Assembly: GCA_017883485.1 (NCBI GenBank)
Contig: JADGNM010000155.1
Span: 1 to 6,424 of the forward strand
Reading direction: 5' to 3'
Source of the DNA: Methanosarcina sp.
GTDB taxonomy: Archaea; Halobacteriota; Methanosarcinia; Methanosarcinales; Methanosarcinaceae
Length of the DNA: 6,424 bases
The translations under genes were made by a program, and so were the position numbers. The notes under the pieces are model-generated. The model was not told the origin of the DNA. It ran no database searches and was given only the letters and a program-made list of their open reading frames with translations. Positions 1 to 5,676 of the stretch are shown here, piece after piece (the first letter of the stretch is position 1; every line of letters begins with the position of its first letter).

Positions 1-1
1 A

Positions 2-82
2 AGAGAAGCAGGGATTACAGATTCAAAGTGGACACTAAGAAATCTTCTAACATTTAAGTGCTTCAAAACACCAATCATATAA
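2..82 (+). CDS. 3' end of an IS transposase (partial, cut by window edge)
   Basis: Frame 2 is open from the window edge to a TAA at 80-82 and gives the last 26 residues of a protein. The stretch AGITDSKWTLRNLLTF (residues 3-18 of the fragment) resembles, from memory, the C-terminal 'GxTDxxWTLxxLL' motif of archaeal IS transposases in Methanosarcina. Two points support this. A repeat at 67-96 lies at its end and matches, inverted, a repeat at 6332-6361. A transposase-like start follows that second repeat. The stop codon lies inside the terminal repeat, which is common in insertion sequences. No catalytic residue can be seen because almost the whole gene is outside the window. Frame 1 is also open to a TAA at 55-57, but its peptide recalls nothing. 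Confidence 0.5.
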   Translation, partial: REAGITDSKWTLRNLLTFKCFKTPII

Positions 83-96
83 CGCTGGACGACCAA
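67..96. repeat. Candidate right terminal inverted repeat of an IS
   Basis: Read on the minus strand from 96 to 67, this segment matches the plus strand at 6332-6361 in 22 of 30 positions without gaps. The first nine bases (TTGGTCGTC) are identical, and an inner block GATTGGTGTT matches GATTGATGTT in nine of ten. An outer conserved tip plus an inner conserved block is the usual form of an IS end, where the tip is cut and the inner block is bound by transposase. The orientation fits the right end of an IS whose transposase runs on the plus strand. Confidence 0.5.
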
Positions 97-141
97 AAAA
101 TAAAGAATACTATATAAATAATGTTAGTTTATTAAGATAAA

Positions 142-150
142 TTTATATAA
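142..150 (+). promoter_or_regulatory. Archaeal TATA box upstream of the DUF1699-type gene
   Basis: TTTATATAA is a near-consensus archaeal box A. Transcription would begin about 25 bases further on, near 170-175, leaving a leader of about 40 bases before the ATT start at 212. A second good box A, TATATAAA at 111-118, lies upstream and may give a longer leader. Both lie just outside the presumed IS end at 96, so the promoter is not obviously supplied by the IS. Confidence 0.45.
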
Positions 151-211
151 TAAGTATAATCTAGTAGTATTAATGTAAAATTCAAAAAAACTTTGGAGTG
201 GGGGAAAAAAC

Positions 212-619
212 ATTAAAATTCGAGTAGTTAGTTCAAGAGAGGAAATTTTTACTCTAAATCCCAATGAACGCATTGTTCATCTGGCTTTCAGGCCGTCGAA
301 CAAGGATGTTTTCGGACTTGTTGATACCTGCCCGAAGCTTGAGGCACTCCAGTTGCCGCAGTCTTACAGGCGTACAGTCTCAAAGTCCATCCAAACGTTC
401 CTTGAAATGCAGAGGGTCCAGCTTATCGAAGGAGATGTCTGGGGTCACAGGAAAGACATTAACGAATATTTCGACATTTCGTCCTCAGTTTTTGAAAGAA
501 TAAAGGAAATGAAACTTGAGGGTAAATCAGCTGAGGATATAAAAGCAAAAATTTCAAGGGAGAGCAGGCTTAGCCCTCAAATGGTAACTTATATCATGAC
601 AAAGGAGATTCCCGACTGA
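212..619 (+). CDS. DUF1699-type conserved protein with a probable ATT start
   Basis: This is a 135-residue soluble protein of unknown function, recognised as DUF1699-type by its N-terminus (KIRVVSSREEI, residues 2-12), the LAFRPSNKDVF stretch (24-34), QSYRRTVSKS near residue 50 and GDVWGHRKDINEY near residue 75. The family is, from memory, about 130 residues and largely limited to Methanosarcinales, with several copies per genome; this length is full size. The frame is open back to a TAA at 176-178 but has no ATG, GTG or TTG before residue 48. Starting at that TTG (353) would remove the conserved first third. The ATT at 212 stands where I would expect the family's ATG. A GGAG at 195-198 lies 13 bases upstream, rather far for a ribosome binding site. 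Either ATT initiates or the start codon is mutated and expression is reduced. The body shows no other damage. No membrane segment or signal peptide is visible. The family's role is unknown; the C-terminal region (EIKAKISRES-like, LSPQMVTYIM) looks helical and might be a small helix-turn-helix, but this is only an impression. Confidence 0.75.
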   Translation: MKIRVVSSREEIFTLNPNERIVHLAFRPSNKDVFGLVDTCPKLEALQLPQSYRRTVSKSIQTFLEMQRVQLIEGDVWGHRKDINEYFDISSSVFERIKEMKLEGKSAEDIKAKISRESRLSPQMVTYIMTKEIPD

Positions 620-637
620 GCTTACTGGCCGATTATA

Positions 638-661
638 AAATCTGGAGATGTCTCCGGATTT
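638..661. terminator. Strong hairpin after the DUF1699-type gene
   Basis: Bases 638-648 pair with 651-661 over 11 positions (one T-G wobble) around a two-base turn. It starts 19 bases past the stop at 619. No T-run follows, so it is not a classical intrinsic terminator. It could protect the 3' end of the upstream transcript or act in the leader of the next gene. Confidence 0.4.
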
Positions 662-675
662 CACAAGTGGAAAAG

Positions 676-695
676 TAGCTTTGGATATAAAGCTA
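676..695. repeat. Second hairpin in the leader of the beta-helix gene
   Basis: TAGCTTT (676-682) and AAAGCTA (689-695) form a perfect 7-bp stem with a six-base loop. It sits 14 bases after the hairpin at 638-661 and just before a G-tract (seven G, T, four G at 698-709). A TATAAA lies at 686-691 within it, and a TTATAAAA at 633-640 before the first hairpin could be the box A of the next gene. Confidence 0.35.
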
Positions 696-730
696 TTGGG
701 GGGGTGGGGTAGACGAAAGACCGAACACAG

Positions 731-2712
731 ATGATCTTATCTCTCTCTTGTTTTTTTATATTAGCAAATGCCCCGGTTGCATTATGTTATACGCCGCCGA
801 TAATTTATGTGTCAGGTGATGGCAGTGGCGACTTTAATTGCAGTGGGACAAATGACCAGATACAGATTAATCAGGCTCTTCAGTTTATTTCAGGCAATCC
901 CGGATACACAACTGTCCATTTAAAAGGGCCATTCACATATGTAATCAACGACACTATCCTGATTGGCAGTGATACGATTCTTGAAGGAGACTCTTCTGCA
1001 GCGATCAAACTGGCTGACCATGCGGGCTGGGATACGATGAAACCCCTGATCCAGCAGAAGAGCAGTTCGGGAAATGTCAATATTACTGTAAGGGGTTTTG
1101 AGGTCAATGTGAACTATGCCGGTAATAGTGAAATTACATTGGGAAAAGGGTACTACAATGTAATGTACTTTACTTACTGTAATAACGTGAAAGTATGCAA
1201 CATGTATATGCATGATGGAACTGGAGACGGGCTAAGAATAAACCAGGGTAAAAACGTTCAGTTTTACAACAACACTATTTACAAGCTCGGGCACGACGGC
1301 ATGTATGCGATCAGATGTGATAATGTGGAGGCATGGAACAACCGCATTACCTGCAGGACCAATAGCGCTCTAAGAATCTGGAACTCCAAAAATGTAAAAC
1401 TCCATGACAACGTAATCGATTCCTTTTATCACTGGAGTGCAGGCGGTCCTGGGATCCGATCGAGAAGTCGACAGGAGGTGCCGTCAGCGATGTAGAAGTA
1501 TATGATAATATAATCAACAACACTTATGGTCCCGGAATCTGGATGATAGGTTATGGAGCTGCTTATCCAAAGGAGGGGGCTCAGAATGTCCACATTCACC
1601 ACAATATTTTCTACAGTACCGGCACCAATCCGAGTATTGATTGGGTAGGAGGTATAGTAGCATGTGGATTCTATGATACCCTTATCGAAAATAATGTCTT
1701 TGACGGGGTATATAATGCAGCCGTTGTCCATATGTATCCTACAGATGTTCATGCAGGCACTGAACTTTCACCCACAGGTACAGGGTATACAACGTTTGTC
1801 CGCAACAACATAATAGTAAACACCCTGAAACGCACAAAAGACTCAGGCGGGACAGGATATGCAGTGATCAACAATCTTCCCGATTCGCATACCGTCACGC
1901 TGGATAATAATTGCCTTTACAATAATGCTGGCGGGAATTATAGAAATGCAAGCTCAACGACCGATATCTATGCAGCCCCGCTCTTTGCAGACCAGAAGAA
2001 CCATAACTACCATTTAAAGTCAAAAGCGGGACGCTGGAATGGGGTCAATTGGGTAAATGACAGCGTAAGTTCCCCGTGCATCGATACCGGTTATCCGCTG
2101 TCGGACTATTTTAACGAGCCCGAACCCAACGGAGGCAGGGTCAATATAGGCTCTGACGGAAATACAGGATATGCTTCAAAATCAGAGTCGAATGTATCGA
2201 TGCCGGTACTTCCCACTGCGAACTTCAGCAGTAACGTTACTACAGGATATGCACCATTGAGTGTTGACTTTAATGTCGTAAGTACAGGCACGCCAAACTT
2301 ATGGAATTGGAACTTTGGAGACCGAACAAAAAATTCAACCCGAAAGAATCCTGTACACACATACGCTAAAGCCGGTAAATACACCGTTAGCTTAACAGTA
2401 AGTAACGCAGCAGGCAGTAATATGGTCGTAAGATCCGACTATATCACGGTGAACGCATTAAAACCTCCTGTTGCTGCATTCTCTGCATCCCCGATATCCG
2501 GGAAAGCACAGCTAACAGTTGCGTTCACCGACAAGAGCACCGGGTCACCCGCATCGTATCTCTGGGACTTTGGCGATAAGAGCAGTCCGTCTACAGCCAG
2601 GAACCCTGTGCATAAATACAGTAAAGCAGGGAAATATACTGTTAGTCTGACAGTTAAAAACACAAAAGGTAGCAATTCGGTAACAAAGTCCGGATATATA
2701 ACAGTAAAGTAA
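731..2712 (+). pseudogene. Secreted right-handed beta-helix protein with two PKD domains, frameshifted
   Basis: The gene reads in one frame from ATG 731 to a TAG at 1493-1495, and in the -1 frame from about 1459 to the TAA at 2710-2712. Restoring one missing base near 1457-1461 gives a continuous protein of about 660 residues. Residues 1-19 are a hydrophobic signal sequence ending near ALC, oddly without N-terminal basic residues; a TAG at 710-712 closes the frame upstream, so 731 is the first start. Next comes a parallel beta-helix region (about 24-480) with many short N-N-turn repeats such as NNVKVCN, NVQFYNN, NVKLHDN and NVHIHHN. It closes with a HYHLKSKAG-like and SPCIDTG stretch typical of archaeal surface beta-helix proteins. 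Two PKD domains follow, at about 495-575 and 579-660. Each has a W-N/D-FGD core and a HxYxKAGKYTVSLTV motif, and they are clearly duplicates of each other. The segment after the break resembles, from memory, the beta-helix region associated with Methanosarcina disaggregatases, which act on the methanochondroitin coat; a sugar-binding or polysaccharide-cleaving role is inference. No C-terminal membrane anchor or sorting signal is seen, so the protein would be released. The remainder is well preserved, so this is either a very recent mutation or a sequencing error. Confidence 0.8.
1457..1461 (+). other. Frameshift site in the beta-helix gene
   Basis: The first frame reads sensible beta-helix sequence up to SAGGPGI (codon ending 1456). 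The -1 frame gives sensible sequence from IEKSTGGAVSDVEVYDN (codon starting 1459). One base is missing within CGATC; adding it would give GGPGI-R-IEKST. The -1 frame is closed upstream by a TGA at 1405-1407, which limits where the change can be. No slippery heptamer of the X-XXY-YYZ kind is present. Confidence 0.75.
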
Positions 2713-2750
2713 GGTGGCTATCTGCTTGAGTAAGAGAGCATTGAAAAAAC

Positions 2751-2775
2751 AGAGCAACTAAAGTAAAGTTGCTCT
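2751..2775. terminator. Bidirectional hairpin terminator between convergent genes
   Basis: AGAGCAACT (2751-2759) and AGTTGCTCT (2767-2775) form a perfect 9-bp stem with a seven-base loop. On the minus strand the hairpin is followed by G and six T (complement of 2744-2749), a good terminator for the NlpC/P60 gene. On the plus strand it lies 38 bases past the beta-helix stop and is followed by a T-rich tract with TTT and TTTT runs. Confidence 0.6.
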
Positions 2776-2790
2776 TTGGATTTTATATAG

Positions 2791-2868
2791 TTTGAATGGC
2801 TCTTATTTGGATGGGCTCTTATTTGAATGGGCTCTTATTTGGATGAGCTTCACTTTGATGGGCTTTTA
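2791..2868. repeat. Tandem array of about five 16-bp repeats
   Basis: Units start at 2791, 2806, 2822, 2838 and 2854, with consensus TTTGRATGGGCTCTTA. The first lacks one base, the fourth ends TTCAC and the fifth lacks one base. A degenerate unit may begin at 2775 in the same phase. The last unit reaches the stop codon of the NlpC/P60 gene (2866-2868), so on the minus strand the array forms that gene's 3' untranslated region. It does not keep an open frame. Confidence 0.7.
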
Positions 2869-3360
2869 CTTATTCGACCATCTTGCATAGTACGGCATTC
2901 CGTCTTTGTAGATACCATTAATACTATCTGTGGTAACTTTTCTTATTTCATTAGATGCATGTATAAACTTGCCACTTCCTATGTATATCCCCACATGACT
3001 GTCAAGCCAGTATTTTTTGCCGTTTTTTGTGACGACCTTTTTCCAAAAGATTACGTCTCCGGGTTTTGGTGATTTTGTGGTAACATAATACTTATCTTTT
3101 TTCATATTGGCTACAGTTTCAAAAACTATGCCTTTGGCTCCGACTTGCTTGTATACTTGATATACTAAGTGAGAGCAATCAATACCCGATCTGGAATTGC
3201 CTGGATGTACGACTTTAACTCCAATCCAACTTTTTGCTGCTTTTACTGTTGCGGTTTCCGATGTCCCTAGAGGAGCTGCCGCCACCGAGGATGCCAGGGT
3301 CGCAAGCAATATTATTAATATTAAGGATATAGTCAGTGCTTTTTGTTTAATTTCAGTCAT
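2866..3360 (-). CDS. Secreted NlpC/P60-family cysteine peptidase-like protein
   Basis: This is a 164-residue protein. Residues 1-28 form a signal peptide: basic start, hydrophobic core LTISLILIILLATLA, and a small-residue cleavage site around A27-A29. The remainder is a compact NlpC/P60 domain. The catalytic cysteine is C62 in GIDCSHLVYQVY, the general-base histidine is H122 in SHVGIYIG, and the third polar residue is H134 in KFIHAS. The PGDVIFW motif (100-106) between them is characteristic. All expected catalytic residues are present, so it is probably active. In bacteria such enzymes cleave the peptide stems of peptidoglycan; Methanosarcina has none, so the natural substrate is unknown. 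It could be an amide in the surface coat, or peptidoglycan of competing bacteria. The start is fixed: a stop codon lies immediately before the ATG, and GGTGA (complement of 3368-3372) sits seven bases upstream as ribosome binding site. It is convergent with the beta-helix gene and divergent from htpX. The family also includes amidases and acyltransferases, so the reaction is not certain. Confidence 0.88.
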   Translation of the reverse strand: MTEIKQKALTISLILIILLATLASSVAAAPLGTSETATVKAAKSWIGVKVVHPGNSRSGIDCSHLVYQVYKQVGAKGIVFETVANMKKDKYYVTTKSPKPGDVIFWKKVVTKNGKKYWLDSHVGIYIGSGKFIHASNEIRKVTTDSINGIYKDGMPYYARWSNK

Positions 3361-3471
3361 TTACCATTCACCCTGATTATTATACTGCCCTAACCATTGC
3401 CGCCGTCGTTCTTTTTTTCAGGCCGATTTGGCTGGTATTACTAAGTAAACAATATTCTAGAATTAGAACGC

Positions 3472-3481
3472 CTCTATAAAT
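3472..3481 (-). promoter_or_regulatory. Possible TATA box for the NlpC/P60 gene
   Basis: On the minus strand this reads ATTTATAGAG, close to box A. Transcription would start near 3450, giving a leader of about 90 bases. A perfect 10-bp palindrome, ATTCTAGAAT at 3454-3463, overlaps the predicted start region and could be an operator, but a 10-bp palindrome may also be chance. Confidence 0.25.
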
Positions 3482-3649
3482 CTGGCGCTCTTTTATCTTT
3501 TGTTCATCATGTTTTGTAGTTTTAATAACTTTCGTCGGGGTCAATACACGAGATTCGGCAATTCCAGTTTGTAGGCTGAATGGGCTTATACCGCTCGTAC
3601 ATGAATAAACCTTTAATACGTTTAACCACAGGTTATTTTATCTATAAGC

Positions 3650-3715
3650 TTATTTAACCTGAACTCAATTATTATTTAACCTAAATTTAATTGTCATTTG
3701 ATCTGAACTTTACTA
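3650..3715 (+). repeat. Three 22-bp direct repeats upstream of htpX
   Basis: Units lie at 3650-3671, 3672-3693 and 3694-3715, immediately adjacent. The first two share TTATTTAACCT; the third has TCATTTGATCTGAACT and matches the first at CTGAACT. The core TTTAACC/TTTGATC recurs every 22 bases, about two helical turns, so a bound protein would meet each copy on the same DNA face. The array ends at the TATA candidate, a suitable place for an activator or repressor of htpX. The function is inferred. Confidence 0.5.
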
Positions 3716-3719
3716 TATT
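3713..3719 (+). promoter_or_regulatory. Candidate TATA box for htpX
   Basis: CTATATT within TTTACTATATTC is a moderate box A match. Transcription would start near 3738-3745, just before the first copy of the duplicated start region, so the mRNA would carry the short upstream ORF at its very 5' end. Confidence 0.35.
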
Positions 3720-3733
3720 CAATCTATCAAATA

Positions 3734-3797
3734 ATAGGCGAAATGAAATATGAAAATAAAGTGGGATAGGCGAAATAAAATATGAAAATAAAGTGGG
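3734..3797 (+). repeat. 32-bp tandem duplication covering the htpX start region
   Basis: Copy 1 is 3734-3765 and copy 2 is 3766-3797. They differ at a single base (G at 3745 against A at 3777). Each copy contains an AGGCGA possible ribosome binding site, the ATG and the first five codons. The unit length of 32 is not a multiple of three, so the two ATGs are in different frames. Confidence 0.9.
3750..3785 (+). CDS. 11-residue upstream ORF overlapping the htpX start
   Basis: The ATG of the first duplicate opens a frame encoding MKIKWDRRNKI that ends at TGA 3783-3785. Its first five residues equal those of HtpX. The stop overlaps the htpX ATG as ATGA (3782-3785), the arrangement typical of translational coupling. 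The AGGCGA at 3736-3741 lies eight bases upstream of this ATG, and the same motif and spacing precede htpX. It is probably an accidental product of the duplication, yet it could lower or couple htpX translation. No independent peptide function is suggested. Confidence 0.4.
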   Translation: MKIKWDRRNKI

Positions 3798-4663
3798 AAC
3801 GAGATTTAGGGCTTCAGGGAAGGATGCTGTTCACGATGTTTCTTCTTGCAGTAGTTTACCTCTTTTTCCTGGCATTTCTTTCGTACTATGGAGCACCTTC
3901 GATCGTCATGATTTTATTTATTGGTCTCTTCATGGGTATTCAATATTTTTATTCGGATAAAATGGTACTCTGGACAACCGGGGCACATATTGTTTCTGAA
4001 AGTGAAGAACCGCAACTTCATGGGATGATCACCAGGCTCTGTGCAATAGCTGACTTACCGAAACCTCAGGTAGCAATTGTCAGTACAGAGGTCCCAAACG
4101 CTTTTGCAACAGGCCGGAGCCCGAATAAAGCTGTTGTCGCAGTTACGACAGGAATTCTGAAGAAACTCTCTTCAGCCGAACTTGAGGCAGTGCTTGCCCA
4201 CGAACTAAGCCACGTTAAGAATAGAGATATGGCAGTCCTGACGATTGCCAGTTTCATTTCAACACTAGCTTTCTACTTTGTCCGCTACAGCCTTTACTTT
4301 AACATGGGAGGAGATAGACGGCGGGACGGCGGCAGTCTTTTGCTTGTCTGGTTAATTTCAATAGTAGTATGGGTTGTCAGCTTCCTGCTGATCCGTGCCC
4401 TTTCCCGATACAGGGAATATTCTGCAGATAGGGGTTCGGCAATAATTACCGGGCAGCCGTCAGACCTTGCATCTGCCCTCATGAAAATAAGCGGGCTTAT
4501 GGACAGAGTCCCCAGGGAAGACTTGAGGAAAATGGAGGGAATGAATGCTTTTTTCATCATCCCTGCAATTTCCGGTTCTTCGTTCATGGATCTCTTTTCC
4601 ACTCATCCATCTGTGGATAAAAGGATAGCTAAACTTGAAAAGATGCAGCAGGAAATGCGTTAA
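3782..4663 (+). CDS. htpX: HtpX-type membrane zinc metalloprotease (M48)
   Basis: This 293-residue protein is a membrane-embedded zinc endopeptidase that degrades damaged or misfolded membrane proteins. The zinc site is HELSH at 140-144 within EAVLAHELSHVKNRD, and the third ligand is E212 in SRYREYSADRGSA. The motif NAFATG (106-111), which precedes the active site in M48B members, and the C-terminal FSTHPSVDKRI (272-282) are also present. Hydrophobic segments lie at about 14-34, 38-56, 153-172 and 186-206, so the catalytic domain faces the cytoplasm as in other HtpX proteins. Length and order of motifs are normal for the family and nothing is missing. The start at 3782 is chosen because it begins the usual MKxxWERDLGLQ-like N-terminus; the ATG at 3750 is out of frame. 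pspAB follows 48 bases downstream on the same strand, a pairing known in archaea and actinobacteria. The duplicated start region and the 22-bp repeats suggest its expression is regulated or recently altered. Confidence 0.95.
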   Translation: MKIKWERDLGLQGRMLFTMFLLAVVYLFFLAFLSYYGAPSIVMILFIGLFMGIQYFYSDKMVLWTTGAHIVSESEEPQLHGMITRLCAIADLPKPQVAIVSTEVPNAFATGRSPNKAVVAVTTGILKKLSSAELEAVLAHELSHVKNRDMAVLTIASFISTLAFYFVRYSLYFNMGGDRRRDGGSLLLVWLISIVVWVVSFLLIRALSRYREYSADRGSAIITGQPSDLASALMKISGLMDRVPREDLRKMEGMNAFFIIPAISGSSFMDLFSTHPSVDKRIAKLEKMQQEMR

Positions 4664-4696
4664 AATACACAGATAAGTTGATTAGAGTAGGTAGCT

Positions 4697-4704
4697 AAGG
4701 AGAT
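4697..4704 (+). promoter_or_regulatory. Ribosome binding site of pspAB
   Basis: AAGGAGAT, a strong match to the archaeal 16S tail complement, ends seven bases before the ATG at 4712 and fixes this start. It is much stronger than the site before htpX, so the second gene may be translated independently. Confidence 0.7.
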
Positions 4705-4711
4705 ATGTTAA

Positions 4712-5329
4712 ATGGGTTTCCGGGATTTTATGGATGCAGTCCTCGGGAGTAGCAGGCTTCCGAAAGCAAAAAGCGAAAGGCTCTTTGCAATCTCCACAGC
4801 CAGCATCACTCTGGAAAGCAGTCTGGGCCTGAAACCATCAGGGTATGCAGGGATTTGTTTTAAGCCAGTAGGCGCATCAGCCTACGAATCTGCCAGAAAA
4901 GAAATTCAGGAATTGCTGGAGTACAGCTCAAAAGAGACGGAAACCGAATTCAGGCTGGAAAAAGATGAGTTCAATTTTTTGTGGGCTATTTTCAAAGACC
5001 CTGATTTCGATGACCTTGTTGCAAACATTCACCTCGTAAGCCAGACCCTTGAAGAACACGGCTTTGGAGAGCAAATACTCTGTGCCATTTACAGGTTTGA
5101 CAGCGAACCGGAAGCCGGAGCAGCAGTAAGTCAGGGAAAAACCGATGGGAGAAAAGTAGTTTACTGGATCTACAACTTCAAGCAGGGAACCTACTATCCT
5201 TTTATTCCTCTTTCAGGCAATCAGAGGGATAGTCCCTTTGAATTCAGGCTCAGGGCAGACATGGAAAAAGAAATGCCTGTAGAAAAGAATGTGGAAAAAT
5301 GGTATCCTCTCTGGGGAATTCCGTTTTGA
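4712..5329 (+). CDS. pspAB: PspA-associated protein PspAB
   Basis: This 205-residue soluble protein is recognised by the family's conserved blocks: SRLPKAKSERLFAIS-TASITLE (14-35), GICFKPV (47-53), DPDFDDLV (96-103), TLEEHGFG (112-119), YWIYNFKQGTYYPF (151-164) and the C-terminal KWYPLWGIPF (196-205). It has no signal peptide or membrane segment. The biochemical function is not known; the name comes from its co-occurrence with PspA, the membrane-stress protein that coats damaged membranes, and with HtpX. Placement directly behind htpX, with a 48-base gap and a strong ribosome binding site, matches that association and suggests co-transcription. No pspA is visible in this window. The length is normal for the family. 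The insertion around 132-147 (EPEAGAAVSQGKTDGR) looks like a variable loop. Confidence 0.85.
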   Translation: MGFRDFMDAVLGSSRLPKAKSERLFAISTASITLESSLGLKPSGYAGICFKPVGASAYESARKEIQELLEYSSKETETEFRLEKDEFNFLWAIFKDPDFDDLVANIHLVSQTLEEHGFGEQILCAIYRFDSEPEAGAAVSQGKTDGRKVVYWIYNFKQGTYYPFIPLSGNQRDSPFEFRLRADMEKEMPVEKNVEKWYPLWGIPF

Positions 5330-5397
5330 CAAACTGAAGGCTGAAATTCCAGTTTTTTCCTGATGTTCACATTTTCTAATTCCATTATTTTTTTTTT
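5315..5397 (+). terminator. Oligo-T terminator region after pspAB
   Basis: Two T-runs follow the pspAB stop: six T at 5353-5358 and ten T at 5388-5397. Oligo-T tracts alone can terminate archaeal transcription. A weak stem, GGAATT (5315-5320) with AATTCC (5345-5350), spans the stop codon before the first run. Confidence 0.55.
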
Positions 5398-5676
5398 GAT
5401 CGTGCGCTCCATTTAATGCTTCCAAATTTCCGCGTCATGAAATGTAAGGTTTATCGCAAAATAGCGTGGGCAAGTTAAAAATCCCGATCGAAATTTATTT
5501 TTTCATCCATAATTTTAGTTTGGAACCACTGGCAATGCATTTAACGCGCAGATAAGGTTAATCAGTTCTTAGAGATCCAATTGCTTGTTTTAGCTCCTCT
5601 GTTTGTTCCTATGTCAAATTAGGTTATAAAGAATTGGACGATATATAGATATAAATGAAGAACAGTTAAATACTCG
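5330..5676. other. Intergenic region between pspAB and the membrane hydrolase gene
   Basis: This is 347 bases. The first 70 hold the terminator tracts. From about 5400 to 5610 I find no supported gene, RNA or clear repeat. The last 60 bases carry TATA-like elements (GGTTATAAAG near 5623 and ATATATAG at 5641-5648) that should serve the next gene. Confidence 0.5.
5641..5648 (+). promoter_or_regulatory. TATA box of the membrane hydrolase gene
   Basis: ATATATAG lies so that transcription would begin near 5670, only a few bases before the ATG at 5677. No ribosome binding site is visible there, which fits a leaderless or nearly leaderless mRNA. If the weaker box near 5623 is used instead, the leader would be about 25 bases. 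Confidence 0.4.

Larger units (their letters stand above)
3361..3781. other. Divergent intergenic region between the NlpC/P60 gene and htpX
   Basis: This is 421 bases without a substantial gene. It holds the likely promoter of the NlpC/P60 gene near 3475, a short palindrome (TAACC-ACA-GGTTA, 3623-3635), three 22-bp direct repeats (3650-3715), a TATA-like CTATATT at 3713-3719 and a 32-bp duplication ending in htpX. In 3490-3600 I see nothing I can name. An 18-codon frame at 3601-3657 has no ribosome binding site and is not called. Confidence 0.6.

Noticed and set aside
1..57. Frame 1 open to TAA at 55-57 as the end of an upstream gene
   Set aside because: Its 18 residues recall nothing, whereas frame 2 carries a transposase-like C-terminal motif.
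698..709. Possible G-quadruplex in the G7-T-G4 tract
   Set aside because: Only three G-triplets can be formed, too few for an intramolecular quadruplex.
704..730. GTG at 704 with in-frame TAG at 710-712 read as pyrrolysine, extending the beta-helix protein upstream
   Set aside because: Pyrrolysine is limited mainly to methylamine methyltransferases; ATG 731 is followed directly by a hydrophobic signal sequence and needs no readthrough.
1451..1472. Closely spaced BamHI-, PvuI- and SalI-like sites at the frameshift, resembling a cloning junction
   Set aside because: Beta-helix coding sequence continues on both sides with only one base missing, so no foreign insert or vector sequence is present.
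1408..1495. Programmed -1 frameshift in the beta-helix gene
   Set aside because: No X-XXY-YYZ slippery heptamer or evident downstream structure lies in the overlap of the two frames.
2775..2868. CRISPR-like array
   Set aside because: The 16-bp units are contiguous without spacers, so this is a tandem repeat and not a CRISPR.
3601..3657. 18-codon ORF in the htpX upstream region
   Set aside because: There is no ribosome binding site or recognisable sequence, and it runs into the direct repeats.
5213..5425. Minus-strand ORFs overlapping the pspAB 3' end
   Set aside because: They are antisense to a well-conserved gene, have no ribosome binding site and resemble no protein I know.
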